A stretch of 64,000 nt of DNA from Malachius bipustulatus (taxonomy: Eukaryota; Arthropoda; Insecta; Coleoptera; Melyridae). The stretch covers positions 14,257,144 to 14,321,143 of the forward strand of contig OU342634.1 of assembly GCA_910589415.1 (NCBI GenBank). The letters run 5' to 3'. The position numbers and the translations under genes were made by a program. Of this stretch, positions 23,791 through 36,816 are shown one piece after another. Under the pieces are notes generated by a model. It was given only the letters and a program-made list of their open reading frames with translations, did not search any database and was not told where the DNA came from. Each line of letters starts with the position of its first letter. Within the stretch, counting starts at the first letter, position 1.

Positions 23791-24800
23791 AAACACTTTT
23801 TGATCTGTATCATGGTTTTTCGTTTACTTTTTCGATTTTTAAAGATTCAATTATACCTGCGTCAAAATTTACAAATTACACTCAAATGTTTACAAAAATA
23901 AAAATTTTAGTTCAAAAAGGACAAATAAAATGCTGTAGGTGCTGTAGGAGGACTACGTGCCTCCTGGGAAAAAATTCATTCATAAATTTTTTGCACCGAT
24001 TTTCCTGAAATTTTGATCTATTAGGGTAAAGAGGATTCCAAAAATGAAATAACTTATTTTCTAAAGTTAAGGCGAGTTAGAGGCTGGCTGTAAGTGGTAT
24101 ATCCTTCACTTTCAATCCACATTTTCATTGAAAATTGAAAAAAGCAGGTCGAAATACGATCAAGTGCCAAATTTGCACAAAAAAAAAATTGTAACACTTA
24201 AAATTTTTTGCTCTGATGATGATTTTATAACTAGAAACAAGCCTCTTTAACCATTAATTATGGTATATTCTTATAAATCAGCACTTTAAGATCTGTGAAC
24301 CTACATAGTTCGATCGATTTTTCATTCAAATTTTGAGGGAAATTCGCCCAAAAAAAAAACTATTTATCTGCTTAATTTTTCTGAAAGTTTTTTTCTGAAT
24401 ATCGACCTTGAGGATTCTCTACTGAAATTGGTTCATCTGACAAACTACAACTGGATGAGGCTCTTACTTTCGTCCTGCTATTGCCATCTGTTCAGGTCAG
24501 AATGGAATACAAAAGGGAGAAACCAAAAAAAGGTTTATGTATAAATTTTGAGTAAAATCGGACACGAAATTAAAAAAAAAACTGGACCAATGAGGAAAAA
24601 CGATGTAGGTACCTAATTAGTTTGTTTCAGAATTTAAAAATGTATGATGCATCCTCTCTTATTGTTTTTCGTGAATTTTTAGATTTTTAAGAGACTCGAT
24701 TTTTCATGATAAATTTAAAGAAAATAGAATTTATAGTTTTCTAGATCAATAGAAGCAAAGAAAACAATCCAAAATCTTTTTTGATACAAACGCAATATAA
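23791..24800. other. Intergenic, no gene recognised
   Basis: AT-rich sequence with no open frame of note. Confidence 0.45.
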
Positions 24801-24804
24801 CATT

Positions 24805-25050
24805 AAAGACGACTTCATGACGAGGCCCGAATCTGTTGCAATGGAAATCGAATCGCCTCCTCTTCCCTCCATGTGGCTTCACGGTTCGCGTCGCGGTGAC
24901 TTGCACTTCGTCTCCCGGTGATAGATGGAGCCACTGTTTTATATCCACTCGGGTCCGGAATGTCAATGTTACCATGACACGCATTTCAATTGTCCGACCT
25001 GTGCAAATATAACTCCCTCCTTCGTCACTTGGACCATAAATCTCGACCAT
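24805..25050 (-). other. Possible orphan exon, unidentified
   Basis: This moderately GC-rich block is open on the minus strand. Its translation looks protein-like, containing GPSDEGGSYICTGR and LHLSPGDEVQVTATRTV. The first motif resembles the end of an Ig-like or similar beta-sandwich domain, but I cannot assign a family. No partner exons are recognised. An old exon fragment or a chance frame are both possible. Confidence 0.25.
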
Positions 25051-28000
25051 TGTGTTGTTTTGAATGGCATTTTATTAAAGCCAGTGGAAATTCCGCATTT
25101 CCCCCGATGACAATTCAACATTGAAACGTCGATCTTCTCTCCTGCTCGATGCCGATATAGTTGGGAGATTACTGGGAGAGGTTATTGCGTTTAAAACCAG
25201 AACACTAAAATACGAAAAAGAGGGAATAATTTTGTTTATTTTGAGGTTTCTGATGCATAGATAATTGTAATCTTCCACTTTTACTTTATTCTTGTGAAAC
25301 AATAACATTTTTCTTGTTCTAACCTATCTGAATGCACGTCACTTCTGTCTTCTCTGTCACGTCCAAAAAACAGCCTCGCTACAATTAATATTCATCCACT
25401 ATAAATTCCACATTAGATTCGACTTTAGATCTTCAAAGGAGTCTACTTTTTTTGATACTATACCAGTAATAGTGAGTTCACTTTTTCAAACTCTTCCACA
25501 AACGGTTCTCTTCTAGACTAATTGTTCCTCCACTTTTACATACGAAATAGACTACCGTTCCTCGGTACACTGATTAGTCTCTAACTACTATTTATGACAG
25601 AATCAGAATTCTCGAAACGTCAAGTGTTGATACAAGGACACTCTCAAGATGATCTGTCCAGAATTAACAGCCGTATCTTGGAATGTTTACATGTTTTGCA
25701 TATAAGATAATATCTCAAAAAGTAGGTATAACATTTATTTACAGCTAAACATATCGGGTGAATAAGAAATTTTCTAGAATTCCTCAATAATAATCACTTC
25801 TTCTGTCTTAATTCACTTCACTTGTCACTTGTTACTTGCCACTTTCACAAACTGTTCTCTCTATAGTGACTATCCTTCCACTGTCGATTCCACACTAGAT
25901 TTCACTGTATCCCTTTAACCTTTCTCTTCTCTTCGATCCGTCACTATATACGTTCGTTCACTATATCAGATATTTCCACAATCGATTCTCTTCTACCATT
26001 ACCTATGGTTGATTAAACCCATGGTAAATTAAATATAAAATCTCCTAAGATATTCTGATAAGTACCTTTCCAGTAATTTAAATTATTTTAAAACATCTTA
26101 GCTAATAAAATAAGACCTGAATTAGGAAAGGGAGTCAAAAAGGGAGCTTTACTTACAATTATTGGGAGAAGCTTGAATTCAAATTCTTTGGATACCTTCC
26201 TCAATTAAGCTGGCTGAATGAAGGAACCTGATGGAGTTGTGATAACGACCTGTTCACGTTCTAGAAGGTGAAGTGGTGCCTGGAGATAGTCTTGCTAGAA
26301 TGGAGTTAGGTATTTCGGGTCCGGTGAAGATCAAATCGACCGACGACGTTTACTGTTAAGATAAGTCTTTGCCGAAAAGTCTAATGTGGTAATTGAAGAT
26401 AATTATTATTATTTGCCGGAAAACACCTTTGTTTAATCTACGACATGTTATAATTTTTAGCTCGAGATTTAAGAAAATTCTTCAATGTCGTTGGCAAAGA
26501 AAACACGATCACCGCGCAGTTAAACGTTAGTTAACTTAAAACGTAGATTCCCGAACGAAACCAAAACTCATTGGCCTTTCGATCCCGGACTCAAATTTTG
26601 TTGAGATAAATTTTCAGAAGCGAATTAGCTTCTATTTAGAAAGATAACAGACACGGGAGAGATAAAAAGGTAGATTTAGGTAAGTAGGATTTAGGTAAAT
26701 TACAGGTGGACCTTCCTCCTCTCTGTCTTACCTCGACGCTTTCTTCCAGCTCCTTGTCGTAGGACTCATAGGTCACGCCACGTCATCCTTTTAAGTTCCA
26801 ACTCATGGTATTTTATGCGTGCGCCGTACTTGCTAAACTGCATGTCGATAGGGTAGGGCATTCGTCAAAGGTCTGTGAATTTATACGCGATACTTTTCAG
26901 AAAAAGGTCGCTGTGAATTTTTGCTCTAGAAAACAATCCTATTTTTGATGTAAGGTATTATACGCGTAAATACAACTTTAACGCCATAAATGCGTTACAA
27001 AGTAGTCAATAACCGGCAACCGCGGAAGTAACTTAATCAGTATTTTTCGATTTTTGAAGATATTGGTAAAATAGGGTCATGCTGTCAGGATCCCTCCCCT
27101 CCCTCAAAATTTTCTCCTCCCCCCCCCCCCCTAGTGTCTTCTAAAAAATCTATGAAGCAAACGTTTCTTAATTACCTACATAACGTTGTTACTGAAGTGA
27201 AACCCGCATGTAGAAAGCTTAATAATTTAATTTATTTCTTTGCCTCTTCTATTTGTTCTTATACCTAACACTATTCTAGAAATTTCTATTATATCAAATC
27301 TTCTAGCAAAAATCTATCTCCAATTAGTACAAGGCAATGGGTACCTACAGCAGCCAGCAGCACAAACTTTGAGTAATTTACGCAGGCCTAAGCCAGAGAG
27401 AGAGAATATGCAAACTAGGATGTTCCTTAATCAGTCAAATTCCTGTCAAGACAAACATAAATAATCCAACAAGGCGTCAGGATGATCTAAAAGCGTCTTA
27501 ACAGCAAACTGGCCAATGTGTATTCAGAAAGCAATGAATCGAATACTAAAGCATTCAATCCGGAAACCGCCAGAAGTGTTAAGCTTCCATTTAGACTAAG
27601 TATGATTCCATTATCCACCCTCTCCCTACAATCTTACCCTTTACTTAGCCTTCGCTCTTCGCTTCCGCCGCGCGGCTTCCACCCTTCCGCTGCTCCGTTT
27701 CATTTCCAATCATCAATGCAAACATACGACCAGAAATCGGGAAATTCATTAATTAAATTCATCAAATTCCCCCCGCCTCGCTCTCTTCCCCTCTCTCGTC
27801 TCGCGCCCGACTTCTTCTCTTATCTTATTCAAATCGAAAGTTCCCGAGACTGTTTTTCTTTGTGGGTCTTAAAATCCGGCCATTTTATTCATTCTGAATT
27901 ATTATTACGGGAAACTTAGATCGGGTCCCATCCATTAGTTGTCAGCTTATGGCGAAATGAATTAAATATAACCAAGTACTTCGTCGGGAAATATAATATA

Positions 28001-28305
28001 TAGAGTGCTCTTTCCTCTTTCCATTTTAATGGTCTGTCTTTTAAACTTCACGTAAATTTTAAAGTCCCAGGGAATGTTAAATAGTCTGGCAGTATTAGGA
28101 AGCTTTTAATAATTCCTCTAATTTATTAGAATATTTTAAAACTTGCTCTAATTAGGTATAGTAGAATCATGGAATCATCTCTTCTACTTCATTGTGCCCA
28201 CTAGACTTCATCAGACTACTCGTGTCATATAATGCGACTATAATCATAAAACTGAACTTCACCTGCAGGCTCCGTTTTTTATGTTAAGTACTATAAGACC
28301 AATTC
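25051..28305. other. Intergenic, diverged internal duplications, no gene recognised
   Basis: Segments near 25330-25560 and 25790-25990 resemble each other (GTCACTTCTGTCTT, TCCACTATAAATTCCAC-like phrases) and form an old tandem duplication. A C-rich run lies at 27119-27132. Serine- and proline-rich frames near 27518-27919 have no domain. Confidence 0.4.
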
Positions 28306-29111
28306 CCCAGACGGCAGAGTCACGTTATAATGACGTCAGTTTTTATGATTTTTGTCCGCGGCGTCATAGTACCAAACAATCACGTGATTGGTGACGTTAT
28401 TTCTCAGACGTGATTTAGACGTGATATTTATGACGTCAATCTAACGTCGTTTTTCCGTCATTTTGAGAAAAAACTTCAAAGACATCAAAATGTCAGTAAT
28501 TTTTATAAATTATTTTTATATAAAGAAGTCAATTTTAATGTCTTCTTCTCCCTCTTGCTTGTACAAGTGTTCCTGTCAATTTCCAATCGAACTTAGAGTC
28601 TTGTAACTGTTGCAACGTTAAGCGTCGCGAAAGCAAGAGCGTCAGCTACCACTAAATTATCGAGCCTATTTACCCATGACGGTTAAAATAACGTAAGAAA
28701 AAAATCCTTTGAAATGCAAATACAAATTTCGCACTTCATCATTCTTGAATCCTGTAGGTATACATATAAATACTCATTCCATGAACGAAGAATAATAATT
28801 GTAGGTATATAGCTCTGGCCTCAGTTTCTCAATTTTTTGAGCATTTAAAAAATATTTTCCGAATTTGGTATAACAATAAGTTTCACCTGTACCTACATAT
28901 GACGTTAAAAGTACGTTACCTATACCGCGAACCCCGACGTCGTGAAATGGTAGTCAATTAACGTCTTTTTGACGTCTCCTATTACGTGATATGTCCAGGT
29001 ACTTAAACGACATGTTTACGACGTCTATATGTTATTGCTGCCATCCACGACTAATCAATACCAAAATATGACGTTATAATCACGTGTAATCACGTGTCTC
29101 TGCTACCTGGG
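28306..29111. mobile_element. ACGT-rich MITE, ~806 bp
   Basis: The left end CCCAGACGGCAGAGTCACGT and the complemented right end CCCAGGTAGCAGAGACACGT are inverted repeats. The outer ~150 and ~230 bp are packed with ACGT cores: TGACGTCA-like, CACGTG and AACGTC. I count about 20 in roughly 800 bp of AT-rich sequence. There is no coding capacity. Confidence 0.65.
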
Positions 29112-29785
29112 CAATATGTCACGTTAAATGACATTTGTTTGACAGTAATAGGTACCTATATACGTCATTTTTATTGCTGAGGGGAGAAATTAACAATTTT
29201 ATAAGCGTTCAGTATAGGTGGGTATATTTTATATGGTTAGTGTTCCTATTCCAATGTTGTTATCTATCTGAAATTAAACTGTCACTTCCGTTATTGCGTT
29301 ATAGAGATCGCGAGATTGCCGCTAAACGCAATTAGGAGACAATTTGTTAATGCGCTTTATCTTGTCTGCGATTTGAATAAACTGCAACGTTTAAGGGTAG
29401 GCAACTTACGCGGCCGCTCCCTCGAGTATAGGGAAAATTAACACGGGGACAGATATTACTTAGCTGATGAAATTATTAATCAATAAAGAAATCTGATTAC
29501 TCTGCAATTTCAATTTGTAATCTACAGCTTCGTCGGAGGGTTTGTTTTCTCAATTTTAGGCAGGTGTATGTCTCAACTATATGACGTCACCCCAGAGTTA
29601 TCTTGGTCTATACGCCAAATTCTAAAGTGTTGGGAAATGGAACTTTTGTATTTCAAAGCGCATTACGCGGTAATAATAGAATATATAGACTTATAAAGTG
29701 CAAGATATGTAAGATTTATTTTTTCTACAGTATTATTAATAAGATTTGATGACTTAAATTTGGAACTGTAGGCGTAATATCGATT
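29112..29785. other. Intergenic, no gene recognised
   Basis: Contains one perfect TGACGTCA at about 29583. No exon is seen. Confidence 0.4.
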
Positions 29786-29789
29786 TTTC

Positions 29790-31230
29790 AAAATGGATAT
29801 AGAACAAAATGTGCTAGCTGCACTATCATTGCATTGTTTTCTGGATATAGAACAAAAAATGAGGACATAGAACAAGGTAATTCTTTTCATCAATATAGAA
29901 ATAAAAGTATACCAGACCGGATATAAGACTGATTTATTTTATTTATTTTTGAACTCGAAAAAATATAATCTTTTTTTTTAAGCTTTAAGTGTCTCGACAG
30001 CTAATTCTTTTAATCTTAACTCGATCCAAGAATATCATCTTTTCGAAAGAATAGAACTACATATAAAACATAATAACAATTCTAAAATACTTTTAAAATA
30101 AATACTTAATGTTTTTCTATTATTTTTTGTGAACAATAATTTTAAGAATGGTTTTTACAGTTGCAATCTAAAATGAGTAGGTTATGAGTTGATAAACAAC
30201 TGAAAATCGCAATTTCTCATTTTGAAAGCAGCGTACATCGGCAACGGGTCCAACTATTGGAAAACGGCTTACATGTCCCTATCCTAATTTTTCATGTATT
30301 ATCCTATTGTGTGGATGAAATTTTTATACAGGGTGATTGAAAATCTGGTAATTTTCTGCACTCTCTGTATTAAAATTTAAACCGCATAGTAGAATACCAC
30401 AATGTGGTACCTATCCTACATCTTTTTATGTCATAAAGGTTAAGATATTAATATATTTGGATCTGACTGATATGATATGCTGATGAGTCCATATATAATA
30501 AAGACGAAACGGTACCGTCCATGTCTTCAGTCTTCTTCTCGCATGCTGTACGAAAGTTTTTCTAATTTGTTCTGTAAAGAATCTTTAGTGGCAAATTTAA
30601 ATTAGAACCTAAATCCCACAAAACTCAGCAATTATTAGATATAGGGACATGTAAGCAGTTTTTTGATATATGGAGCCATTTCATAAAACTTGATTTAATA
30701 TTTTCTCTTTATTATAAATCAAGTGTTTTACTTTATTATAAGGTATTTACAGAGAAACCTATTGAAAACTGAAAATTCAAAGTACCTAAACCTTTGGCTG
30801 CATTTAGATAATATTAAAGGATAATTTTTATTATTTTCACTACATATTTTTTTTTAATCACAATACTTTTTCTGCAAAAAAATTTTTATTTGAAGAACTA
30901 ACACCCTATAACAACAAGGGAACTGGACATAGAACAAAATGTTACTATACTATAGTAATGAAAGGTCATGTGTATTGAGGATTTAGAACAAACAGGTTGG
31001 CTGATGGAACAGGATAATTCTTAATATAAACCAGAGAACAGTATAATTCTCTACAAGTGGATTTTTTTCAAGGATGTAGAACAAAAATATACAAATAACT
31101 TTTTTATTACTGCATTTAGGTTTGATTTTCTTGCGGATATAGAATGCTATAATTCTAACGATTCCAACGGTGTGCATAAGTCATTTTCACCCAAAAATGG
31201 ATATAGAACATGATAATTCCTGGGTGACGA
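29790..31230. repeat. Interspersed GGATATAGAACAAAATG motif array, interrupted
   Basis: GGATATAGAACA or close variants (GGACATAGAACA, GGATTTAGAACA, GGATGTAGAACA) recur at least eight times in two clusters, about 29790-29890 and 30920-31220. They are often followed by ATAATTC or GTAATTC. The spacing is irregular at 25-65 bp. A TA-family element lies between the clusters. Confidence 0.6.
30180..30720. mobile_element. Relative of the 35.16-kb TA-flanked element, partial
   Basis: It shares GAAAATCGCAATTTCTCATT, GGCTTACATGTCCCTATC, AATTTTTCATGTATTATCC and GATGAAATTTTTATACAGGG with the elements at 35.16-35.97 kb and 20.9-21.8 kb. Only one TA-CAGGGTG end (about 30331) is clear. Confidence 0.5.
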
Positions 31231-31700
31231 TGAGCTCCACGATCGATATCTTTCAAAAATCGACTATACCTCCGCTTTTTTTTTTTTTAATCAAAACCAT
31301 CAGTAGCGGCCGTGACGGGGTGAGGTGGTTCGAATTCAAACAAGGGATGTATAATTTCCAAATTTACCAATTCCAATTTTTAAAATTCAATTAAATTATT
31401 GCGGGAACGTGTGGAAAAAAAGTTTATTTTTACTCCTTTTCATATATTTTCATTCGAAATAAGATGAGCTACTGTATAGCGTATATAGCGGATGATAACA
31501 AGGCGACCGCAAAACATAGGTAGGTAACAGTATTTTCACGGAAGTATTAGGTACTTCACAATAACTGTTAATTCTAACAGCTACTTTTTCTTATTATTAA
31601 TAAGGCGTCAGTCGTAGCCGAGTGCATATCGATACACCACAAAGCTTTAGAAGTGCATTGCAAAATCAGGAAACGTTATCAGCTCGGTTTATATATCGTG
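31231..31700. other. Intergenic, no gene recognised
   Basis: AT-rich with short GTAGGTAGGTA-type runs. Nothing else supported. Confidence 0.4.
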
Positions 31701-32426
31701 TGATCCACAAAATTTTTCATCAACTATTACCTTGAATAAAATGAAGCTTGGTGGCAGATAAAACACAAACAATTGGTAGGAGTGTAAGTGAACTACTCCA
31801 ATCAATGATCTACAAATCATAGAACAATAAACAAAAACATGACTACTTGCATAATAAACTTTGTTAGAGTAAAGAAACTCTGGAACAGTAACGATATCTG
31901 CTGAGTACATGTGGTGCTGAGTTTTCTTACTACATACATAGGTAATTGCAGTTTGCATTGGTTGTATTTCAAGGAGGATGAACAACTCGAGCCGTTGTAG
32001 AGTATCTGTATTACCGGCACTAACCCTTACTAGCCTTAGTGTCGGTAATACAGGTACCCTAAATCGTTCTTATCTCAGAAACTCAGAATATTCTGTCTTT
32101 CTGAATGAGGATAAAACAATATTTCAATTTGACGTTTCCGTTCGAGTTTAGGTTTTTGAATGTTCCAATTATCCTTTACCATTTTATAATTTCACTTCCA
32201 AAGCACAAAAAATTACAAAACTTATGAAGAATAGTGATCAAAAATGTCATGAATATTTTAATGAAACTGACAGGAATTGAAATTAAATATGACACATGAG
32301 AATTTGAACTACAAAAGTTATTTCAGAATTATTTTAGTAAAATGAGCTCAGACATGACTGCAATAGCAATTTCTCGCTTCCAAAAGGCAAAAGGCACTTA
32401 TTATTGATGAAAAATTTTGTGGATCA
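31701..32426. mobile_element. MITE with 22-bp perfect terminal inverted repeats
   Basis: Terminal repeats begin TGATCCACAAAATTTTTC (31701-31722) and occur inverted at 32405-32426. In the centre, near 32000-32060, is a hairpin with arms around CTGTATTACCGGCAC and GTGTCGGTAATACAG. A second copy starting at 53029 is interrupted by the LTR retrotransposon, so this copy serves as its empty site. Confidence 0.8.
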
Positions 32427-33372
32427 TCCGATAGAATTGCTTGAACTTTGCTAATATGAAATAATCAAACAACACAGCGAGAAATATCAGAACCAAATAT
32501 AAATGTTAAGTAGTAAAAAGTTAGTATTTATATGTAATACCTAAATTAATTAGTAAATACTTACACGAAAGTGATAATTATTATTATCAATTCTGATACC
32601 AAAAAGTCTAGTAAGTCTATTATACATTTGCATCATATCCGTGATTTTTTAAATTCATATCCGGTTTTGTGTAGTTTACAGTTCAAGGCAACAGATGGCG
32701 CCCCGACTGAAGTCTTTATTAAAAAGATTTAAGTTATAATGAGATCGGATGTAACGAATTATCGAGGGATATCTCACATATTAAACTACGACCATCATCC
32801 CATTTAATCAAGTTATTCGTTATAACCGAAATCTACAGCGGAATTATAATTTCAAATTAATTAACTCTGCTAGGTACCTGCTACATCATCAAGTCTCGAC
32901 TTTGTGGACAAAATCTAATCGATATTTAATCAAGTTATCAATGGACGTCAACGGGAGTAATCTAGGACGTTAGTAAAACAAAAAACATTTAATTTTGTTG
33001 TAGAATTTATAAAGAATTATTATCGATCTGACAACACCGATGATGTATTTGTATAACGGTCATGCTGCTGTTCTGCCATTTCAAGCTGAATTTGGTAACA
33101 AATACTAGGCAACCAGTTATACATTAACATCAAAATAATGTAACGTCTGACGACGGTAGGGTTATCAAATTGTAAATTTTAATGTGAGAATCTGCAAATA
33201 TGCTTAATTTTTTATATGGCACTTTAATTACCTACCTATCATCGAACACCCGAATAATATGTAAATTATTAAGAACAAAATGTGAACGTAATTTTTTTAT
33301 TTTTTGTAAAATCTGATTGCTTAGATTTTCTTTCAAGAAGGGAACATCGGCATTAACTTATAATATGCAGAG
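32427..33372. other. Intergenic, no gene recognised
   Basis: AT-rich. No exon-like block seen. Confidence 0.45.
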
Positions 33373-33490
33373 AAGACAAATTCGTTCCACTCCAGTAGTT
33401 TTGGGCTTCGAGAACTAGCTCATTCTACCCAGACCCAAGTTTAATATTTAAACTCAAACAGTCATGGCGAGACTTGGATTCGAACCCATG
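33373..33490 (-). repeat. SINE-like fragment with tRNA B-box
   Basis: GGATTCGAACC at 33476-33486 is the exact complement of the B-box consensus of RNA polymerase III promoters. Downstream on the minus strand, GAGTGGAACGAATTTGTCTT (within 33373-33393) recurs at 52469-52489. No clear A-box or intact tRNA fold was found, so a tRNA gene is rejected and a tRNA-derived SINE is only suggested. Confidence 0.4.
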
Positions 33491-33537
33491 CAGTCGGTGC
33501 ATATATGGCAGTCTCAAATAGTTATAGAGTTCATAGG

Positions 33538-34385
33538 ATACAGTAGTGTGTGTCACAAGGCATGGTACACCCCCTTTTTTTTCTTTTTTTTTTTAGATAA
33601 TTTTTTGAAATTTGGTACGTCGCATATTCTCGATAGAGCGCACTTTTTAGCAGAAAATTGAATTTTTCCCACATCCGGTTTTTCCGGAAATGTTACCAAC
33701 TTTTTATTTTTAAATGGGACACCCTATATATTATTATATTTTTGGATTCTATACATTTGTACGAATCCAACAATACCACATAAGTGTACCATTTTAAATG
33801 TCAAATTTGTTTTTATTTAATTTTTTATTTCTCAATTATAGTGTGCTATGACTATTTCGTTTTACTCCAATTGGATCATCTAATGCTAGAAAAATCGAAT
33901 TTTTGTTCAAAGTACTAAATTAAGTGATTTATGGATAAATTATGCGCACCGGAATGATTTTTTGAGCTGGATTCATTTTTTTCAAATGGTACCATATTGG
34001 TACCGAGGTACCATCTATTAGTACTCTTAATAAAGGGACATTTTGGTGTACCCATTTTGCGTCTGAGATGAACACAACTGAAGTCATGGCACATACTATA
34101 ACTGAGAAATAAAAAATTAAATAAACACAAATTCGACACTTGAAATGGTACTTATATGGTATTGTTGGATTCGTACAAATGTATAGAATCCAAAAATATA
34201 ATAATATACAGGTGTCCCATTTAAAAATAAAAAGTTGGTAACATTTCCGGAAAAACCGGATGTGGGAAAAAATTCAATTTTCTGCTAAAAAGTGCAGAAA
34301 TAAAAAATCTCAAGAAATAAAGAAAAAAAAGGGGGTGTACCAAATAAGCCTGTGACATACCTACTGTATGAGCCAAAATTCTCAG
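33538..34385. mobile_element. ~850-bp palindromic element
   Basis: The arms match in inverted orientation over about 300 bp, for example GGTACACCCCC, CACATCCGGTTTTTCCGG and GGATTCTATACATTTGTACG with their complements. Paired TGTCACA-like motifs extend outward. The centre is unpaired and has no coding capacity. Confidence 0.75.
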
Positions 34386-35156
34386 AAAAGAATAAATCGA
34401 TAACGCTGTCTTAATAGACACGCGAGCGTCTTCCACCGCTTGATATTATTTGTAAGCAGTGGCGGTCGGATCTTGAAACGTAGATTCAGGGTATGAAAAT
34501 GCTGACTAACTGCAAGATTTATAGGCGTGGACTGATGAAAGACGTGCCGCTACTGTCCTTCCGGCCTGATGCACGTGCATATCATCCAGCACGTCATCCA
34601 TTTCCGAGATAGTGACGTCGTTGTAGTAAACTTCTCAGGAATTCTGGCTCATGACATTTTGGACGAACTGTATACTTACACTCTAACCCGCCTAGCTATC
34701 GCCCGCTCCCTGATTGCCTTAAATCCTATACCTACTGTCTTCAATAAAGGCGCATAATTATGTTAATAAAAAATTTAAGGAGGGGAAATGCCATTATTAT
34801 GTCTTTAGGAGGTAACAAAGGACATTTTTCTATTATCAAACTTAATAATAGAAGTCTTGTCAGATTTTGTTTTAAACAATCCTTCAACTTACAGAGTGTC
34901 AAAAAATAACATTTGTCCTGTCAAATTATGTAGCAGGTAATCTGATTGGTTGAAATTTCATCGCTTAAAGCGCCACCGCTCTAAACCTTTAACCAATAAT
35001 TGTCTTGCCAAATTGAGTTTCTAATCTCAATAACCATAACTCAAAGATCAAAACTTAAATTTTTCCGAAAAATTAAACAATGCCCCTTGCAAATATAGCA
35101 CCTATATGGGCGGCTTAAAAAATACCATCAAATGGCAGGCAGAAATTGAGATTATA
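34386..35156. other. Intergenic, no gene recognised
   Basis: AT-rich. The 34569-34757 frame shows no domain. Confidence 0.45.
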
Positions 35157-35967
35157 CAGGGTGAGTCGCCTAAAATGGAAAACCCGATTACACCTACACC
35201 AAAAAAGATATCGAAATGAACTAAACAAGTGCTGCAAAGGGGAGAGTTGAACAAAGTACAGCTTGTAAAATTATTTCCGGTTATACAGAATGGCCTAAAT
35301 ATCGCTTTACGCCATATATATATGCAACTTTGTTATTTGCATAAATAGGGCACCCCCGCTGTATTATTACATTTTCATATTGTTTGAGAAAAGTCAAAAA
35401 TATTGGTTTGTAAAGTTGAAGTTTTGTAATGAGCAATTTATGAGTTATAAACAATTGAAAATCGCGATTTTCCATTTTCAAAGCAGCTTATACATATGTA
35501 TTGAAAACGGCTCGAGATATGGGAAAACTCTGCTTACATGTCCCTATCTTAAATTTTCATCCGGTGTCCTATATTGGATGGATGAAATTTTTATACAGAG
35601 TGGCAAAAAATTTGATTATTATATTATAATATCTCCAGCCATTTTCAATATATAAGTTACTTTGAAAATGGAAAATCGCGATTTTCATTTGTTTATAACT
35701 CATAAATCGCTCATTACAAACTTCAACTTTACAAACCATTCTTTTTGAATTTTCTCAAACAATATGCAAATATAATTATATAGAGTGCCCTATTTTTGAA
35801 AAAAACAAAGTTGTACGGCGTAGGGATATTGGTCCATCCTGCCATCCTGAAAATAATATTACAAACTGCACTTTGCCCTCCAATTTACAGCACTTTTTGG
35901 TTCATTTCGATATCTTTAATGGTATATAGGTGTAATCGAGCTTTCCATCTTTAGGGGACTCACCCTG
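35157..35967. mobile_element. TA-flanked CAGGGTG palindromic element, 811 bp
   Basis: The ends CAGGGTGAGTCGCCTAAA and ...GACTCACCCTG are both flanked by TA. The arms pair through GTTCATTTCGATATCTTT-like sequence, TTTGTAAAGTTGAAGTTTG and GAAAATCGCGATTTTC. The last motif is self-complementary and occurs in each arm. Confidence 0.75.
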
Positions 35968-36399
35968 TATATCATTGAACATTGAACAAATTTGTGCCTC
36001 TGCCCCATCCCCCATTTAACGTCATTAAAATTATTTGTACAGAACCGCACTTTTGTTAAAAAACTTGCCTTACCTTAAAGTCATGAGTGAGAGGGGGGGC
36101 GTTGTAATTTAATAGTTGCCTAGGGACAAAAAAGTCATAAATTGGCCTGTATAGGCTGTGTTAATTCCAGTCCAGTGTCAACACCTCCTTCAGTATAATA
36201 AACCATTATGCACTGGCACTGTGTATTATTTATACAGGCTGGCCCAACGAAAACGATACATGCCTAATAAGTTGGAAACTGAAGAATGAAGATGTACGCG
36301 AAAATAACCGAAACAGGTCAATTATTTTGTTATCGAGGGGGGCATCTTTGGGTTTTAACCAAATTTAACCATGCGAATTTAGACAATTCTTTATTTAGA

Positions 36400-36771
36400 C
36401 AGGGTGTTCCGAAATTGGAGGTACAAATGAAGAGAGGAGATTCCTTAAGTAATTTTAAGAAGAAAAAGTCCAATAAACATGGGGTCACAAACGTTTCGTT
36501 TTCGAGATAAAAGCAGGGGACAGTGTTCCAGAAAGAATATCACCCTGTAGATTTGTTATCGAAATTGGCATGTCACATGGTGTAAACTATCAATTGTAAT
36601 ATCTGTGCCTAATTTCAGTTGAATATCTTGTGAAGTGTAGATACTTTGAGAATAAAATTCAAACTTTTAACCTGTATTTCGAAAACGAAACCATGTTTAT
36701 TGGACTTTTTTTCTTAAAATTACTTAAGGATCTCCCCTTTTCATTTGTACCTCGAATTAAGAAACACCCTG
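36400..36771. mobile_element. 372-bp palindromic MITE
   Basis: CAGGGTGTTCCGAAATTGGAGG at the left (shown here in two parts as CAGGGTGTTCC and GAAATTGGAGG) faces its complement at the right end. The halves share AGGTACAAATGA, AGTAATTTTAAGAA and AACATGG with TTCGTTTTCGA in inverted order. The right side has TA; the left has GA, so one flank is mutated. Confidence 0.65.
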
Positions 36772-36816
36772 TATTGTCTAAGATTCAAATTCATTTCCTT
36801 GGCAGGGGTGGCTATA

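Noticed and set aside
31689..32020. Minus-strand frames in the 31.7-kb MITE
   Set aside because: The same sequence recurs at 53.05-53.33 kb with shifted frames, and the translations are not conserved.
33476..33486. tRNA gene on the minus strand
   Set aside because: Only the B-box matches. No acceptor stem, anticodon arm or A-box could be folded.
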